36,861 bases of DNA from Azonexus sp. (GTDB taxonomy: Bacteria > Pseudomonadota > Gammaproteobacteria > Burkholderiales > Rhodocyclaceae): the NCBI GenBank assembly GCA_031274715.1, contig JAISPT010000019.1, positions 1 through 36,861 on the forward strand. The letters are read 5' to 3'. Made by a program: the position numbers and the translations under genes. Positions within the stretch are counted from its first letter, which is position 1; every line of letters starts with the position of its first letter. This document shows positions 1 through 7,970 of this stretch, in pieces. The notes beneath the pieces are model-generated. The model was given only the letters and a program-made list of their open reading frames with translations, searched no databases and was not told the origin of the DNA.

Positions 1-65
1 TGACCCGCGAACTGCGTACCGAGCGCTTCATGAAGATCGTGTCCCTGGCTCCTGAAGTGCTGTAA
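1..65 (+). CDS. rplN: 50S ribosomal protein L14 (uL14), C-terminal fragment
   Basis: Only the last 20 codons are in the window; the gene enters from the left edge and stops with TAA at 63-65. The readable peptide ends MKIVSLAPEVL, which is the usual C-terminus of bacterial L14, an early-assembling protein of the large subunit that contacts 16S rRNA across the subunit interface. Position directly before rplX is the conserved spc operon order and supports the call. Confidence 0.9.
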   Translation, partial: TRELRTERFMKIVSLAPEVL

Positions 66-75
66 GGAAGGCGTG

Positions 76-393
76 ATGGAAAAGATTCGCAAGGGTGACG
101 AGGTCATCGTCATTACCGGTAAGGACAAAGGCAGGCGCGGTACCGTGCTGCGCCGCGTCGACGACGAGCATGTCGTCGTCGAGGGTGTCAATCGTGCCAA
201 GAAGCATGTCAAGCCGAACCCGATGAAGGGTGTGGCCGGCGGCATCGTCGACAAGGACATGCCGATTCATCTCTCCAATGTTGCGCTGTTCAATTTGGCA
301 ACCAAGAAAGCTGATCGCGTCGGCTTCAAGGTGCTCGAAGACGGCCGCAAGGTTCGCGTGTTCAAGTCGAACGGCGAACTGGTGAACGCATAA
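76..393 (+). CDS. rplX: 50S ribosomal protein L24 (uL24)
   Basis: A 105-residue protein of normal L24 length with an N-terminal KOW motif (about residues 3-36, including KGDEVIVITGKDKGRRG) that binds 23S rRNA and helps start assembly of the large subunit. A GTG lies 3 bases upstream in frame, but the ATG at 76 is chosen because the AAGGAAGG ribosome binding site (64-71) would be too close to the GTG. The gene follows rplN by 10 bases and precedes rplE by 9, so it is translated from the same spc operon message. Confidence 0.95.
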   Translation: MEKIRKGDEVIVITGKDKGRRGTVLRRVDDEHVVVEGVNRAKKHVKPNPMKGVAGGIVDKDMPIHLSNVALFNLATKKADRVGFKVLEDGRKVRVFKSNGELVNA

Positions 394-402
394 GGGGCAG
401 TC

Positions 403-942
403 ATGGCGCGTTTGCAACAAGTATACAAAGACACCATCGTTGCCGATCTGGTCAAGCAGTTTGGCTACAAGACGACGATGGAAGTGCCGCGCATCACCAA
501 GATCACCCTGAACATGGGTGTTGGTGAGGCGGTGGCCGACAAGAAGGTTCTCGAAAACGCTGTCGGCGACATGCAGAAAATCGCCGGCCAGAAGCCGGTG
601 ACCACCAAGGCCAAGAAGTCGATCGCCGGCTTCAAGATCCGCGACGGCTATCCGATCGGCTGCATGCTCACCCTGCGCGGTCCGCGCATGTTCGAGTTCC
701 TGGATCGTCTGGTCACTGTCGCCCTGCCGCGCGTGCGCGACTTCCGCGGTATTTCCGGCAAGGGTTTCGACGGCCAGGGCAATTACAACATGGGCGTCAA
801 AGAGCAGATCATTTTCCCGGAAATCGAGTACGACAAGATCGATGCTCTGCGGGGGATGAATATCAGCATCACCACGACCGCGAAGACCGATGCGGAGGCG
901 AAAGCCCTGCTCGCCGCGTTCAAGTTTCCGTTCAAGAATTGA
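403..942 (+). CDS. rplE: 50S ribosomal protein L5 (uL5)
   Basis: A 179-residue protein, full length for L5, which binds 5S rRNA and places it in the central protuberance of the large subunit, contacting S13 and the P-site tRNA. Recognisable L5 segments are PRITKITLNMGVGEA near residue 28 and the conserved C-terminal stretch with NYNMGVKEQIIFPEI. The ATG at 403 follows a GGGGCAG site closely. It is spc operon gene 3 of this window, directly before rpsN. Confidence 0.97.
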   Translation: MARLQQVYKDTIVADLVKQFGYKTTMEVPRITKITLNMGVGEAVADKKVLENAVGDMQKIAGQKPVTTKAKKSIAGFKIRDGYPIGCMLTLRGPRMFEFLDRLVTVALPRVRDFRGISGKGFDGQGNYNMGVKEQIIFPEIEYDKIDALRGMNISITTTAKTDAEAKALLAAFKFPFKN

Positions 943-949
943 GGCAATC

Positions 950-1255
950 ATGGCAAAACTTGCTCTGATCAACCGCGAAGAGAAGCGCCGTAAGCTGGTC
1001 GCCCAGTACGCCAAGAAGCGTACCGCCCTGGAAGCGATCATCAATGACGTGAGCTTTTCCGACCAGGAGCGTTACGACGCCCGTCTGAAGCTGCAGGCTC
1101 TGCCGCGCAACTCCAGCCCGTCGCGCCTGCGTAACCGTTGCCAGCTGACCGGCCGTCCGCGTGGTGTTTTCCGTAAATTCGGCCTGTGCCGTAACAAGAT
1201 CCGCGAGCTTGCCTTCAACGGCGAAATCCCGGGGATTGTCAAGGCTAGCTGGTAA
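950..1255 (+). CDS. rpsN: 30S ribosomal protein S14 (uS14), zinc-independent long form
   Basis: A 101-residue S14 of the long type. The C-terminal half has the family signature RNRCQLTGRPRGVFRKFGLCR, which lacks the paired CxxC motifs of the short zinc-binding form, so this is the zinc-independent (C-minus) paralogue. S14 sits in the head of the small subunit and is needed for late assembly. The start is ATG 950, eight bases after the rplE stop, with GAGGCA in front. A longer upstream reading frame overlapping rplE has no support. Confidence 0.95.
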   Translation: MAKLALINREEKRRKLVAQYAKKRTALEAIINDVSFSDQERYDARLKLQALPRNSSPSRLRNRCQLTGRPRGVFRKFGLCRNKIRELAFNGEIPGIVKASW

Positions 1256-1269
1256 GAGGAGATTCAGAA

Positions 1270-1665
1270 ATGGCTATGAGCGATCCGATCGCGGACATGC
1301 TGACCCGCATCCGCAACGCCCAGCTCGCCGAGAAGGCGTCTGTCTCCATGCCCTCGTCCAAGCTCAAGGTGGCTATCGCCGCCGTGCTCAAGGACGAAGG
1401 TTATGTCGAAGATTTTGCTGTCCGCGATGGCGAAGGCAAGCCGACGCTCGATATCGCGCTCAAGTATTGCGCCGGTCGTCCGGTCATTGAGCGCATCGAG
1501 CGTGTGTCCAAGCCGGGCCTGCGTATCTACAAGGGCTGCGAAGATATTCCTCGCGTCATGAACGGTCTGGGCGTCGCCATCGTGTCGACCCCGAAGGGCG
1601 TCATGACTGATCGCAAGGCTCGCGCCAGCAAGGTTGGCGGCGAAGTCCTCTGCATCGTGGCGTAA
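1270..1665 (+). CDS. rpsH: 30S ribosomal protein S8 (uS8)
   Basis: A 131-residue S8, beginning MAMSDPIADMLTRIRNAQ and ending with the family's C-terminal GGEVLCIVA. S8 binds the central domain of 16S rRNA and organises the platform; in E. coli it is also the translational repressor of the spc operon through a site at the L5 start. That control was not established here. An AAGAGGAGATT site precedes ATG 1270. Located between rpsN and rplF as in other spc operons. Confidence 0.97.
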   Translation: MAMSDPIADMLTRIRNAQLAEKASVSMPSSKLKVAIAAVLKDEGYVEDFAVRDGEGKPTLDIALKYCAGRPVIERIERVSKPGLRIYKGCEDIPRVMNGLGVAIVSTPKGVMTDRKARASKVGGEVLCIVA

Positions 1666-1674
1666 GGAGGAAGC

Positions 1675-2205
1675 ATGTCTCGTATTGGTAAGAATCCCAT
1701 TGTTCTGCCGGCCGGTGTCGAAATCACCGTCGGTGAGCAGATCGTCGTCAAGGGCCCGCTCGGCGTGCTCAAGACCGCTGCCCATCCGTCGGTCAAAGTT
1801 GCCGTCGAAGGCCAGAACATCCAGGTGTCCAAGATTGACGGGGCGGTCAACGCCACCGCCATGTGGGGCACCATGCGCGCCAACCTGAACAACATGGTCA
1901 CCGGTGTCTCGAAAGGCTTCGAGCGCAAGCTGCAGCTGGTTGGCGTCGGCTACCGCGCCCAGGCCCAGGGCGAAGTCCTGAACCTGTCGCTGGGCTTCTC
2001 GCATCCGGTGGCGCACAAGATGCCTGCTGGCATCAAGGTCGAGTGCCCGACGCAGACCGAAATCCTGATCAAGGGTTCGGACAAGCAGCAGGTCGGCCAG
2101 GTCGCCGCCGAAGTGCGCGCTTATCGCAAGCCGGAGCCGTACAAGGGCAAGGGCGTGCGTTACGCGGACGAAGTGGTGGTTATCAAGGAAACCAAGAAGA
2201 AGTAA
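1675..2205 (+). CDS. rplF: 50S ribosomal protein L6 (uL6)
   Basis: A 176-residue L6, with the two duplicated L6 domains expected (about 10-82 and 90-166) and the conserved C-terminal PEPYKGKGVRY motif. It lies at the base of the L7/L12 stalk beside the sarcin-ricin loop. The ribosome binding site is GTAAGGAGG (1663-1671), which overlaps the rpsH stop and suggests coupled translation. Confidence 0.97.
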   Translation: MSRIGKNPIVLPAGVEITVGEQIVVKGPLGVLKTAAHPSVKVAVEGQNIQVSKIDGAVNATAMWGTMRANLNNMVTGVSKGFERKLQLVGVGYRAQAQGEVLNLSLGFSHPVAHKMPAGIKVECPTQTEILIKGSDKQQVGQVAAEVRAYRKPEPYKGKGVRYADEVVVIKETKKK

Positions 2206-2214
2206 GGGTGGCAT

Positions 2215-2571
2215 ATGTTTAACAGGAAAGAAGCGCGTTTGCGCCGTGCCCGCAAAACCCGGGCCAAAATCGCCGAGCTCAAAGCGGTGCGCCTGTGCGT
2301 CAACCGCACCAACTGCCACATTTACGCCCAGATCATCTCGCCCTGTGGCGGCAAGGTGCTGGCTTCGGCTTCCACGCTGGACAAGGACGTTCGTACGAAC
2401 GTCCCGAACGGCGGTAACAAGGCTGCCGCCACGACCGTGGGCAAGCTGATCGCCGAGCGCGCCAAGGCCGCCGGCATCGAGCAGGTGGCTTTCGATCGCT
2501 CCGGGCTGCAGTACCACGGTCGCGTTCAGGCGCTGGCGGAAGCCGCGCGTGAAGCCGGCCTGAAGTTCTGA
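2215..2571 (+). CDS. rplR: 50S ribosomal protein L18 (uL18)
   Basis: A 118-residue L18, which with L5 binds 5S rRNA in the central protuberance. The sequence shows a basic N-terminus (RLRRARKTRAKI) and the conserved C-terminus FDRSGLQYHGRVQALAEAAR. Start ATG 2215 follows AAGGGTGG. Normal length, no anomalies. Confidence 0.97.
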   Translation: MFNRKEARLRRARKTRAKIAELKAVRLCVNRTNCHIYAQIISPCGGKVLASASTLDKDVRTNVPNGGNKAAATTVGKLIAERAKAAGIEQVAFDRSGLQYHGRVQALAEAAREAGLKF

Positions 2572-2597
2572 TCGCCGCGAAAGGATTAGGTTAGAAA

Positions 2598-3125
2598 ATG
2601 GCTAAACCTGAAAGAAACAAGAAGCCGCAGCACGCTGAAGAGCGCGACGACGGCATGCGCGAAAAGATGGTTGCGGTCAACCGCGTCACCAAGGTGGTGA
2701 AGGGCGGCCGTATTCTCGGTTTCGCGGCACTGACCGTGGTCGGCGACGGCGACGGCCGCATTGGTATGGGCAAGGGCAAGTCCCGCGAAGTGCCGGTTGC
2801 CGCCCAGAAGGCAATGGATGAGGCGCGGCGCAAGATGGCCAAGGTCAGCCTCAAGAACGGTACCGTGCATCACACCGTGATCGGCCGCCACGGCGCGACC
2901 AGGGTGATGATCCAGCCGGCGCCGGAAGGTGCGGGCATCATCGCCGGCGGCGCCATGCGTGCCGTGTTCGAGGTCGTCGGCGTGACCAACGTGGTTGCCA
3001 AGGCGCATGGCTCGACCAATCCCTACAACATCGTGCGTGCCACCATCGACGGTCTGTCGAAGGTCAATACGCCGGCCGAGATTGCTGCCAAGCGCGGCAA
3101 GTCGGTGGATCAGATTCTGGGGTAA
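2598..3125 (+). CDS. rpsE: 30S ribosomal protein S5 (uS5)
   Basis: A 175-residue S5 with the N-terminal double-stranded RNA-binding domain (about 19-82, with VTKVVKGGRILGFAALTVVGD) and the C-terminal S5 fold (about 98-170, with GAGIIAGGAMRAV). S5 lines the mRNA entry tunnel and influences decoding accuracy. A 26-base gap separates it from rplR, the widest in this stretch; GGATTAGG lies in front of ATG 2598. Confidence 0.97.
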   Translation: MAKPERNKKPQHAEERDDGMREKMVAVNRVTKVVKGGRILGFAALTVVGDGDGRIGMGKGKSREVPVAAQKAMDEARRKMAKVSLKNGTVHHTVIGRHGATRVMIQPAPEGAGIIAGGAMRAVFEVVGVTNVVAKAHGSTNPYNIVRATIDGLSKVNTPAEIAAKRGKSVDQILG

Positions 3126-3128
3126 GCG

Positions 3129-3311
3129 ATGGCTGACAAGAAAATCAAGGTGAGGCTCGTCAAGAGCATCATCGGTACCAAGCAGGACCACCGCGCCACC
3201 GTGCGCGGCCTGGGTCTGCGCAAGCTGAACAGCTGTGCCGAACTGGAAGATACGCCGGCAATCCGCGGCATGATCCAGAAGGTGCAGTATCTCGTGAAGG
3301 TTGAGGGTTAA
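3129..3311 (+). CDS. rpmD: 50S ribosomal protein L30 (uL30)
   Basis: A 60-residue L30 of the short bacterial type, with the characteristic IKVRLVKSIIG start and GLGLRKLNS segment. It is a peripheral large-subunit protein. It starts three bases after the rpsE stop and ends three bases before rplO, so translation is probably coupled. Confidence 0.96.
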   Translation: MADKKIKVRLVKSIIGTKQDHRATVRGLGLRKLNSCAELEDTPAIRGMIQKVQYLVKVEG

Positions 3312-3314
3312 GCC

Positions 3315-3749
3315 ATGCGTCTGAATACCATCAAGCCGGGTGAAGGCTCCAAGAAGGCCGCCAAGCGCGTCGGTCGCGGCATCGGTTCGGGCCTCGGCAA
3401 GACCTGTGGCCGCGGGCACAAGGGTCAGAAATCCCGTTCCGGCGGCTTCCACAAGGTCGGTTTCGAAGGCGGCCAGATGCCGCTGCAGCGCCGCCTGCCG
3501 AAGCGCGGCTTCAATTCGCTGACCCGTGCCCGCAATTACGAAGTGCGCTTAACCGATCTGGAGCGCCTGCCGGTCGATGAGATCGATCTGCTGTCGTTGC
3601 AGGTTGCCGGTATCATCCCGGGCGACGCGCTGTCGGCCAAGGTGATCCTGTCCGGCGCGATCACGCGCAAGGTCGTGTTGAAGGGCATCGGCGCCACCAA
3701 AGGCGCCAAGGCCGCTATCGAGGCCGTCGGCGGCTCTATCGCCGAGTAA
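3315..3749 (+). CDS. rplO: 50S ribosomal protein L15 (uL15)
   Basis: A 144-residue L15. The N-terminal extension is rich in glycine, lysine and arginine (KRVGRGIGSGLGKTCGRGHKG) and threads into the large subunit; the globular C-terminal part has the GGQMPLQRRLPKRGF signature near residue 53. L15 is a late assembly protein. It stands directly before secY, the conserved order at the end of spc. Confidence 0.97.
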   Translation: MRLNTIKPGEGSKKAAKRVGRGIGSGLGKTCGRGHKGQKSRSGGFHKVGFEGGQMPLQRRLPKRGFNSLTRARNYEVRLTDLERLPVDEIDLLSLQVAGIIPGDALSAKVILSGAITRKVVLKGIGATKGAKAAIEAVGGSIAE

Positions 3750-3769
3750 GCCAGGAAGAGGTTAGAACG

Positions 3770-5092
3770 TTGGCAGCAAATTCCAAAACGGTTGGCAAGG
3801 GCGGCAAGTTTGGCGATCTCAAGCGCCGGTTGTGGTTCCTGCTCGGCGCGCTGGTCGTCTATCGTATCGGCGCCCACATCCCGGTTCCGGGTATCGATCC
3901 CAACGTTCTGGCCGACCTCTTCAATTCGCAGAAGGGCGGCATCCTGGGCATGTTCAACATGTTCTCGGGTGGTGCCCTGTCGCGTTTCACCATCTTCGCG
4001 CTGGGGATCATGCCGTACATCTCGGCATCGATCATCATGCAGTTGATGAGCGTGGCCAGTCCGCAACTCGAAGCCCTGAAGAAGGAAGGCGAGGCCGGGC
4101 GGCGTAAGATTACGCAATACACCCGCTACGGTACGGTCGTCTTGGCGCTGTTCCAGGGCATCGGCATCGCCATTGCGCTGGAGGCGCAGCCCAACCTGGT
4201 TCTCAGCCCCGGCTTCCTGTTCCGGGTAACGACGGTGTCTACGCTGCTGACCGGCACCATGTTCCTGATGTGGCTCGGCGAGCAGATCACCGAGCGCGGT
4301 CTGGGCAACGGCATCTCCATTATCATTTTCGCCGGTATCGCCGCCGGTCTGCCGAATGCTGTCGGCGGCCTGCTCGAACTGGTCCGTACCGGCGCCATGC
4401 ACCCGCTTTCAGCGATTTTCATCAGCATCCTGGTTGTCCTGGTCACCGCTTTCGTCGTCTTCGTCGAGCGCGGCCAGCGCAAGATTCTGGTCAATTACGC
4501 CAAGCGCCAGGTCGGCAACAAGATTTACGGTGGCCAGAGTTCGCATCTGCCGCTCAAGCTCAATATGTCGGGCGTCATTCCGCCGATCTTCGCATCGTCG
4601 ATCATCCTGTTCCCGGCCACCGTCGCCGGCTGGTTCGGTTCCAGCGAATCGATGACCTGGTTGAAGGACGTCGCCGGCACGCTGTCGCCCGGTCAGCCGA
4701 TCTACGTCATGTTGTACGCTGCAGCGATCATTTTCTTCTGCTTCTTCTACACGGCCCTGGTGTTCAACTCCAAGGAAACCGCCGAGAACCTGAAGAAGAG
4801 CGGCGCCTTCGTGCCGGGCATCCGTCCGGGCGAGCAGACGGCGCGTTATATCGACAAGATCCTGATGCGCCTGACCCTGGTTGGCGCTGCTTACATCACC
4901 CTGGTTTGTCTGCTGCCCGAGTTCCTGATTCTGAAGTGGAATGTCCCGTTCTACTTCGGTGGCACCTCGCTGCTGATTATCGTGGTCGTGACCATGGACT
5001 TCATGTCCCAGGTCCAGGCCTACATCATGTCCCATCAATATGAAAGCCTCTTGAAGAAAGCGAACTTCAAGGGTGCCCCCATGCTCAAGTAA
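3770..5092 (+). CDS. secY: Preprotein translocase subunit SecY
   Basis: A 440-residue SecY, the pore-forming subunit of the SecYEG channel in the inner membrane. Ten transmembrane segments are visible, and conserved SecY stretches include the plug region near GGALSRFTIFALGIMPYISASII, the cytoplasmic loop ERGQRKILVNYAKRQ and the C-terminal YESLLKKA. The start is a TTG at 3770, supported by AGGAAGAGG eight bases upstream; no ATG lies near. Placement in the spc operon couples export capacity to ribosome synthesis. Confidence 0.97.
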   Translation: MAANSKTVGKGGKFGDLKRRLWFLLGALVVYRIGAHIPVPGIDPNVLADLFNSQKGGILGMFNMFSGGALSRFTIFALGIMPYISASIIMQLMSVASPQLEALKKEGEAGRRKITQYTRYGTVVLALFQGIGIAIALEAQPNLVLSPGFLFRVTTVSTLLTGTMFLMWLGEQITERGLGNGISIIIFAGIAAGLPNAVGGLLELVRTGAMHPLSAIFISILVVLVTAFVVFVERGQRKILVNYAKRQVGNKIYGGQSSHLPLKLNMSGVIPPIFASSIILFPATVAGWFGSSESMTWLKDVAGTLSPGQPIYVMLYAAAIIFFCFFYTALVFNSKETAENLKKSGAFVPGIRPGEQTARYIDKILMRLTLVGAAYITLVCLLPEFLILKWNVPFYFGGTSLLIIVVVTMDFMSQVQAYIMSHQYESLLKKANFKGAPMLK

Positions 5093-5098
5093 GGCGCG

Positions 5099-5317
5099 AT
5101 GGCCAAGGAAGATTACATCGAGATGCAAGGGGAGGTGGTCGAGAACCTCCCGAATGCGACCTTCAAGGTCAAGCTGGAAAACGGGCACATCGTGCACGGC
5201 TTCATCTCCGGCAAGATGCGCATGCACTACATCCGCATCCTGCCCGGCGACAAGGTCACCGTTCAGCTGACCCCATACGATTTAACCAAGGCGCGGATCG
5301 TTTTCCGCGCCAAGTAA
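5099..5317 (+). CDS. infA: Translation initiation factor IF-1
   Basis: A 72-residue single OB-fold protein. The sequence MAKEDYIEMQGEVVENLPNA and the segment GKMRMHYIRILPGD are diagnostic. IF-1 binds the ribosomal A site and assists IF-2 and IF-3 at initiation. It starts six bases after the secY stop. The secY-infA-rpmJ order is usual in betaproteobacteria. Confidence 0.96.
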   Translation: MAKEDYIEMQGEVVENLPNATFKVKLENGHIVHGFISGKMRMHYIRILPGDKVTVQLTPYDLTKARIVFRAK

Positions 5318-5391
5318 ACAGTCTCTACGCAATAAACCGCAGGGCAAGGAGTCACGGCTGCTTCCAAGCTCTCGCAGACGAGGAGTAAGAA

Positions 5392-5505
5392 ATGAAAGTG
5401 CAACCTTCGGTGAAGTGCATTTGCCGCAATTGCAAGGTTATCCGTCGCAAGGGTGTCGTGCGCATCATTTGCAAGGACCCGCGTCACAAGCAGCGTCAGG
5501 GTTGA
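5392..5505 (+). CDS. rpmJ: 50S ribosomal protein L36 (bL36), zinc-binding form
   Basis: A 37-residue protein, MKVQPSVKCICRNCKVIRR at the start and DPRHKQRQG at the end. Cys11, Cys14, Cys27 and His32 form the zinc ribbon, so this is the zinc-dependent (C-plus) form. L36 is a small late-assembly protein that links 23S rRNA helices near the L7/L12 base. ATG 5392 follows the strong site GAGGAGTAAGAA. The 74 bases between infA and this gene contain nothing clear apart from this site. Confidence 0.95.
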   Translation: MKVQPSVKCICRNCKVIRRKGVVRIICKDPRHKQRQG

Positions 5506-5557
5506 TTCCCCGACGAGTCCGGCATTTGTCAATTTTTAGAAATAGTGGAGTGATTCA

Positions 5558-5920
5558 ATGGCCCGTATTGCAGGGGTAAACATTCCGAACCATCAGCATG
5601 CCGAGATCGCCCTGACCGCGATCTACGGCATCGGCCGTACGCGCGCGCAGAAGATCTGCGACGCCGCCGGCGTTGGTCGTGCCACCAAAATGAAGGACCT
5701 GTCCGATGCGGACATGGACCGTCTGCGTGACCAAGTAGGCAAGTTCACCGTCGAGGGTGACCTGCGCCGCGAAGTTACCATGAACATCAAGCGCCTGATG
5801 GACCTCGGTTGCTACCGCGGCCTGCGCCATCGCAAGGGCCTGCCCTGCCGTGGCCAGCGCACCCGCACCAATGCCCGTACCCGCAAGGGTCCGCGCAAGG
5901 CCATCGCCGGCAAGAAGTAA
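5558..5920 (+). CDS. rpsM: 30S ribosomal protein S13 (uS13)
   Basis: A 120-residue S13 with the helix-two-turn-helix region (about 14-45, AIYGIGRTRAQKICDAAG) and the basic C-terminal tail RGQRTRTNARTRKGPRK that reaches the P-site tRNA. S13 forms inter-subunit bridges with L5. It is the first gene of the alpha operon. The 52 bases before it have a GTGGAGTG binding site but no convincing promoter. Confidence 0.97.
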   Translation: MARIAGVNIPNHQHAEIALTAIYGIGRTRAQKICDAAGVGRATKMKDLSDADMDRLRDQVGKFTVEGDLRREVTMNIKRLMDLGCYRGLRHRKGLPCRGQRTRTNARTRKGPRKAIAGKK

Positions 5921-5932
5921 TAGGGACAGAAC

Positions 5933-6322
5933 ATGGCTAAGACTGCTACCAAAGTTCGCAAAAAGGTCAAGAAGAACGTCGCCGAGGGCATCGCCCACAT
6001 TCACGCTTCGTTCAACAACACCATCATCACCATCACCGACCGCCAGGGCAATGCTCTGTCGTGGGCGACTTCCGGCGGTGCCGGCTTCCGCGGCTCGCGC
6101 AAGTCCACCCCGTTCGCTGCCCAGGTCGCCGCCGAGGCTGCCGGCAAGGCTGCTCAGGAATGCGGCGTGAAAAATCTGGAAGTGCGCATCAAGGGCCCCG
6201 GCCCCGGCCGCGAATCTTCCGTCCGCGCACTGAATGCGCTGGGCATGAAGATTTCCGCGATTTCCGACGTCACGCCGGTCCCCCATAACGGTTGCCGTCC
6301 GCCCAAGAAGCGCCGCATCTAA
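5933..6322 (+). CDS. rpsK: 30S ribosomal protein S11 (uS11)
   Basis: A 129-residue S11, located on the platform of the small subunit near the E-site mRNA. Conserved segments are HASFNNTIITITDRQGNALSW, GSRKSTPFAAQ and the C-terminal PHNGCRPPKKRR. The N-terminus is lysine-rich. Starts 12 bases after rpsM, with AGGGACAG in front. Confidence 0.97.
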   Translation: MAKTATKVRKKVKKNVAEGIAHIHASFNNTIITITDRQGNALSWATSGGAGFRGSRKSTPFAAQVAAEAAGKAAQECGVKNLEVRIKGPGPGRESSVRALNALGMKISAISDVTPVPHNGCRPPKKRRI

Positions 6323-6334
6323 GGAGAAAGACAA

Positions 6335-6964
6335 GTGGCTCGTAATCTCGATCCGAAATGCCGTCAGTGCCGCCGCGAAGGCGAAAAGTTGTTCCTGAAG
6401 GGCGAAAAGTGCTTCACCGACAAGTGCGCCATTGAGCGCCGCGCCTACGCGCCCGGCCAGCATGGCCAGAAGTCCGGCGCCCGTCTGTCCGACTACGGCG
6501 TCCACCTGCGCGCCAAGCAGAAGATCCGCCGCGTCTACGGCGTGCTCGAAGGCCAGTTCCGCAAGACCTTTGCCGAAGCAGAGCGCCGCAAGGGCCAGAC
6601 CGGCGAAAACCTGTTGCAGTTGCTGGAAGCCCGCCTGGATTCCGTCGCCTACCGCATGGGCTTCGGCGCCTCGCGTACCGAATCGCGCCAGGTGGTCCGC
6701 CACAATGGCGTGCTGGTCAATGGCAAGCGTGTCAACATCCCGTCCTACATCGTCAAGCCGGGCGACGTCGTCCAGTTGACTGATCGTTCCCGCGCCTCGC
6801 TGCGTTGCAAGGCCGCCCTCGAGGCCGCCGAGTCGCGTGGCTTCCCGGAATGGGTCGCGGTCGATGTCAAGGAAGGCAAGGGCACGTTCAAGGCCATGCC
6901 GCAGCGCTCCGAGCTGTCGCCGACCCTGAACGAAGGCCTGGTCATCGAACTTTATTCGAAGTAA
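6335..6964 (+). CDS. rpsD: 30S ribosomal protein S4 (uS4), with four-cysteine zinc site
   Basis: A 209-residue S4, a primary 16S rRNA binding protein that nucleates the body of the small subunit. The start is GTG 6335, preceded by a strong AAGGAG at eight bases. The N-terminal part has Cys9, Cys12, Cys26 and Cys31 in a CxxC-x13-CxxxxC pattern, the zinc site known from Thermus S4 and lost in E. coli S4. The S4 RNA-binding domain is about residues 98-160. In E. coli S4 represses the alpha operon; whether it does so here cannot be read from the sequence. Confidence 0.97.
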   Translation: MARNLDPKCRQCRREGEKLFLKGEKCFTDKCAIERRAYAPGQHGQKSGARLSDYGVHLRAKQKIRRVYGVLEGQFRKTFAEAERRKGQTGENLLQLLEARLDSVAYRMGFGASRTESRQVVRHNGVLVNGKRVNIPSYIVKPGDVVQLTDRSRASLRCKAALEAAESRGFPEWVAVDVKEGKGTFKAMPQRSELSPTLNEGLVIELYSK

Positions 6965-6988
6965 TCACTGAGCAGAGGAAACCAGCCC

Positions 6989-7963
6989 ATGCAAAGCAGT
7001 GGACTTCTCAAGCCCCGCATCATCGATGTGCAGAGCGTTTCGCCCGTGCAGGCCAAGGTGGTCATGGAACCGTTCGAACGCGGTTACGGCCATACCCTCG
7101 GCAATGCGCTGCGTCGCATCCTGCTGTCGTCGATGCCGGGTTACGCGCCGACCGAAGTCGGCATCGACGGCGTGCTCCACGAATACTCGACCGTGGACGG
7201 TGTGCAGGAAGATGTCGTCGACATCCTGCTCAACCTGAAAGGGATCGTTTTCAAGCTGCACGGCCGCGAAGCCGTGTCGCTGAACCTGAGTAAGGAAGGC
7301 GATGGCGTCGTCCGTGCTGGCGACATTGAGTTGCCGCACGATGTGGAAATCATCAATCCGGAGCATGTGATCGCTCACCTTTCTCCCGGCGGCAAGCTGG
7401 CCATGGAGATCAAGGTCGAGAAGGGGCGCGGCTATGTGCCGGGCAACGTGCGCAACCTCGGCGATGCCAAGACCATCGGCAAGCTCGTGCTGGACGCCTC
7501 GTTCAGCCCGATCCGCCGCGTTGCCTACGCCGTTGAAAGCGCTCGCGTCGAACAGCGCACCGACCTCGACAAGCTGATCGTCGATATCGAAACCAACGGT
7601 GTCGTCGAGCCGGAAGAAGCCATCCGCTACGCCGCCCGCGTGCTGATGGAACAGCTCTCGGTATTCGCCGACCTGGAAGGCACCGCGCCGGTTGCCGAGA
7701 CCTCGAAGCCGGCCCAGGTTGATCCGGTGCTGCTGCGCCCGGTTGATGATCTCGAACTGACCGTTCGCTCGGCGAACTGTCTGAAGGCTGAGAACATCTA
7801 CTACATCGGCGATCTGATCCAGCGCACCGAGAACGAGTTGCTGAAGACTCCGAACCTCGGTCGCAAGTCGCTGAACGAGATCAAGGAAGTGCTGGCCGCC
7901 CGCGGCCTGACGCTCGGCATGAAACTGGAAAACTGGCCGCCCGCTGGCCTGGAGAAGGTCTAA
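6989..7963 (+). CDS. rpoA: DNA-directed RNA polymerase subunit alpha
   Basis: A 324-residue alpha subunit. The N-terminal domain (about 1-230, with FERGYGHTLGNALRRILLSSMPG) dimerises and assembles beta and beta-prime; the C-terminal domain (about 245-315, with LRPVDDLELTVRSANCLKAE and NLGRKSLNEIKEVL) binds UP elements and activators. AGAGGAAACC precedes ATG 6989. Normal family length. It is followed not directly by rplQ but by a 127-base gap holding a repeat array (see 7971-8015). Confidence 0.98.
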   Translation: MQSSGLLKPRIIDVQSVSPVQAKVVMEPFERGYGHTLGNALRRILLSSMPGYAPTEVGIDGVLHEYSTVDGVQEDVVDILLNLKGIVFKLHGREAVSLNLSKEGDGVVRAGDIELPHDVEIINPEHVIAHLSPGGKLAMEIKVEKGRGYVPGNVRNLGDAKTIGKLVLDASFSPIRRVAYAVESARVEQRTDLDKLIVDIETNGVVEPEEAIRYAARVLMEQLSVFADLEGTAPVAETSKPAQVDPVLLRPVDDLELTVRSANCLKAENIYYIGDLIQRTENELLKTPNLGRKSLNEIKEVLAARGLTLGMKLENWPPAGLEKV

Positions 7964-7970
7964 AGAAAGC

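Noticed and set aside
1264..2517. Long open frame on the minus strand (417 codons) opposite rpsH-rplF-rplR
   Set aside because: It is antisense to three certain ribosomal protein genes; long open antisense frames are common in high-GC DNA with strong codon bias, and its sequence resembles no family.
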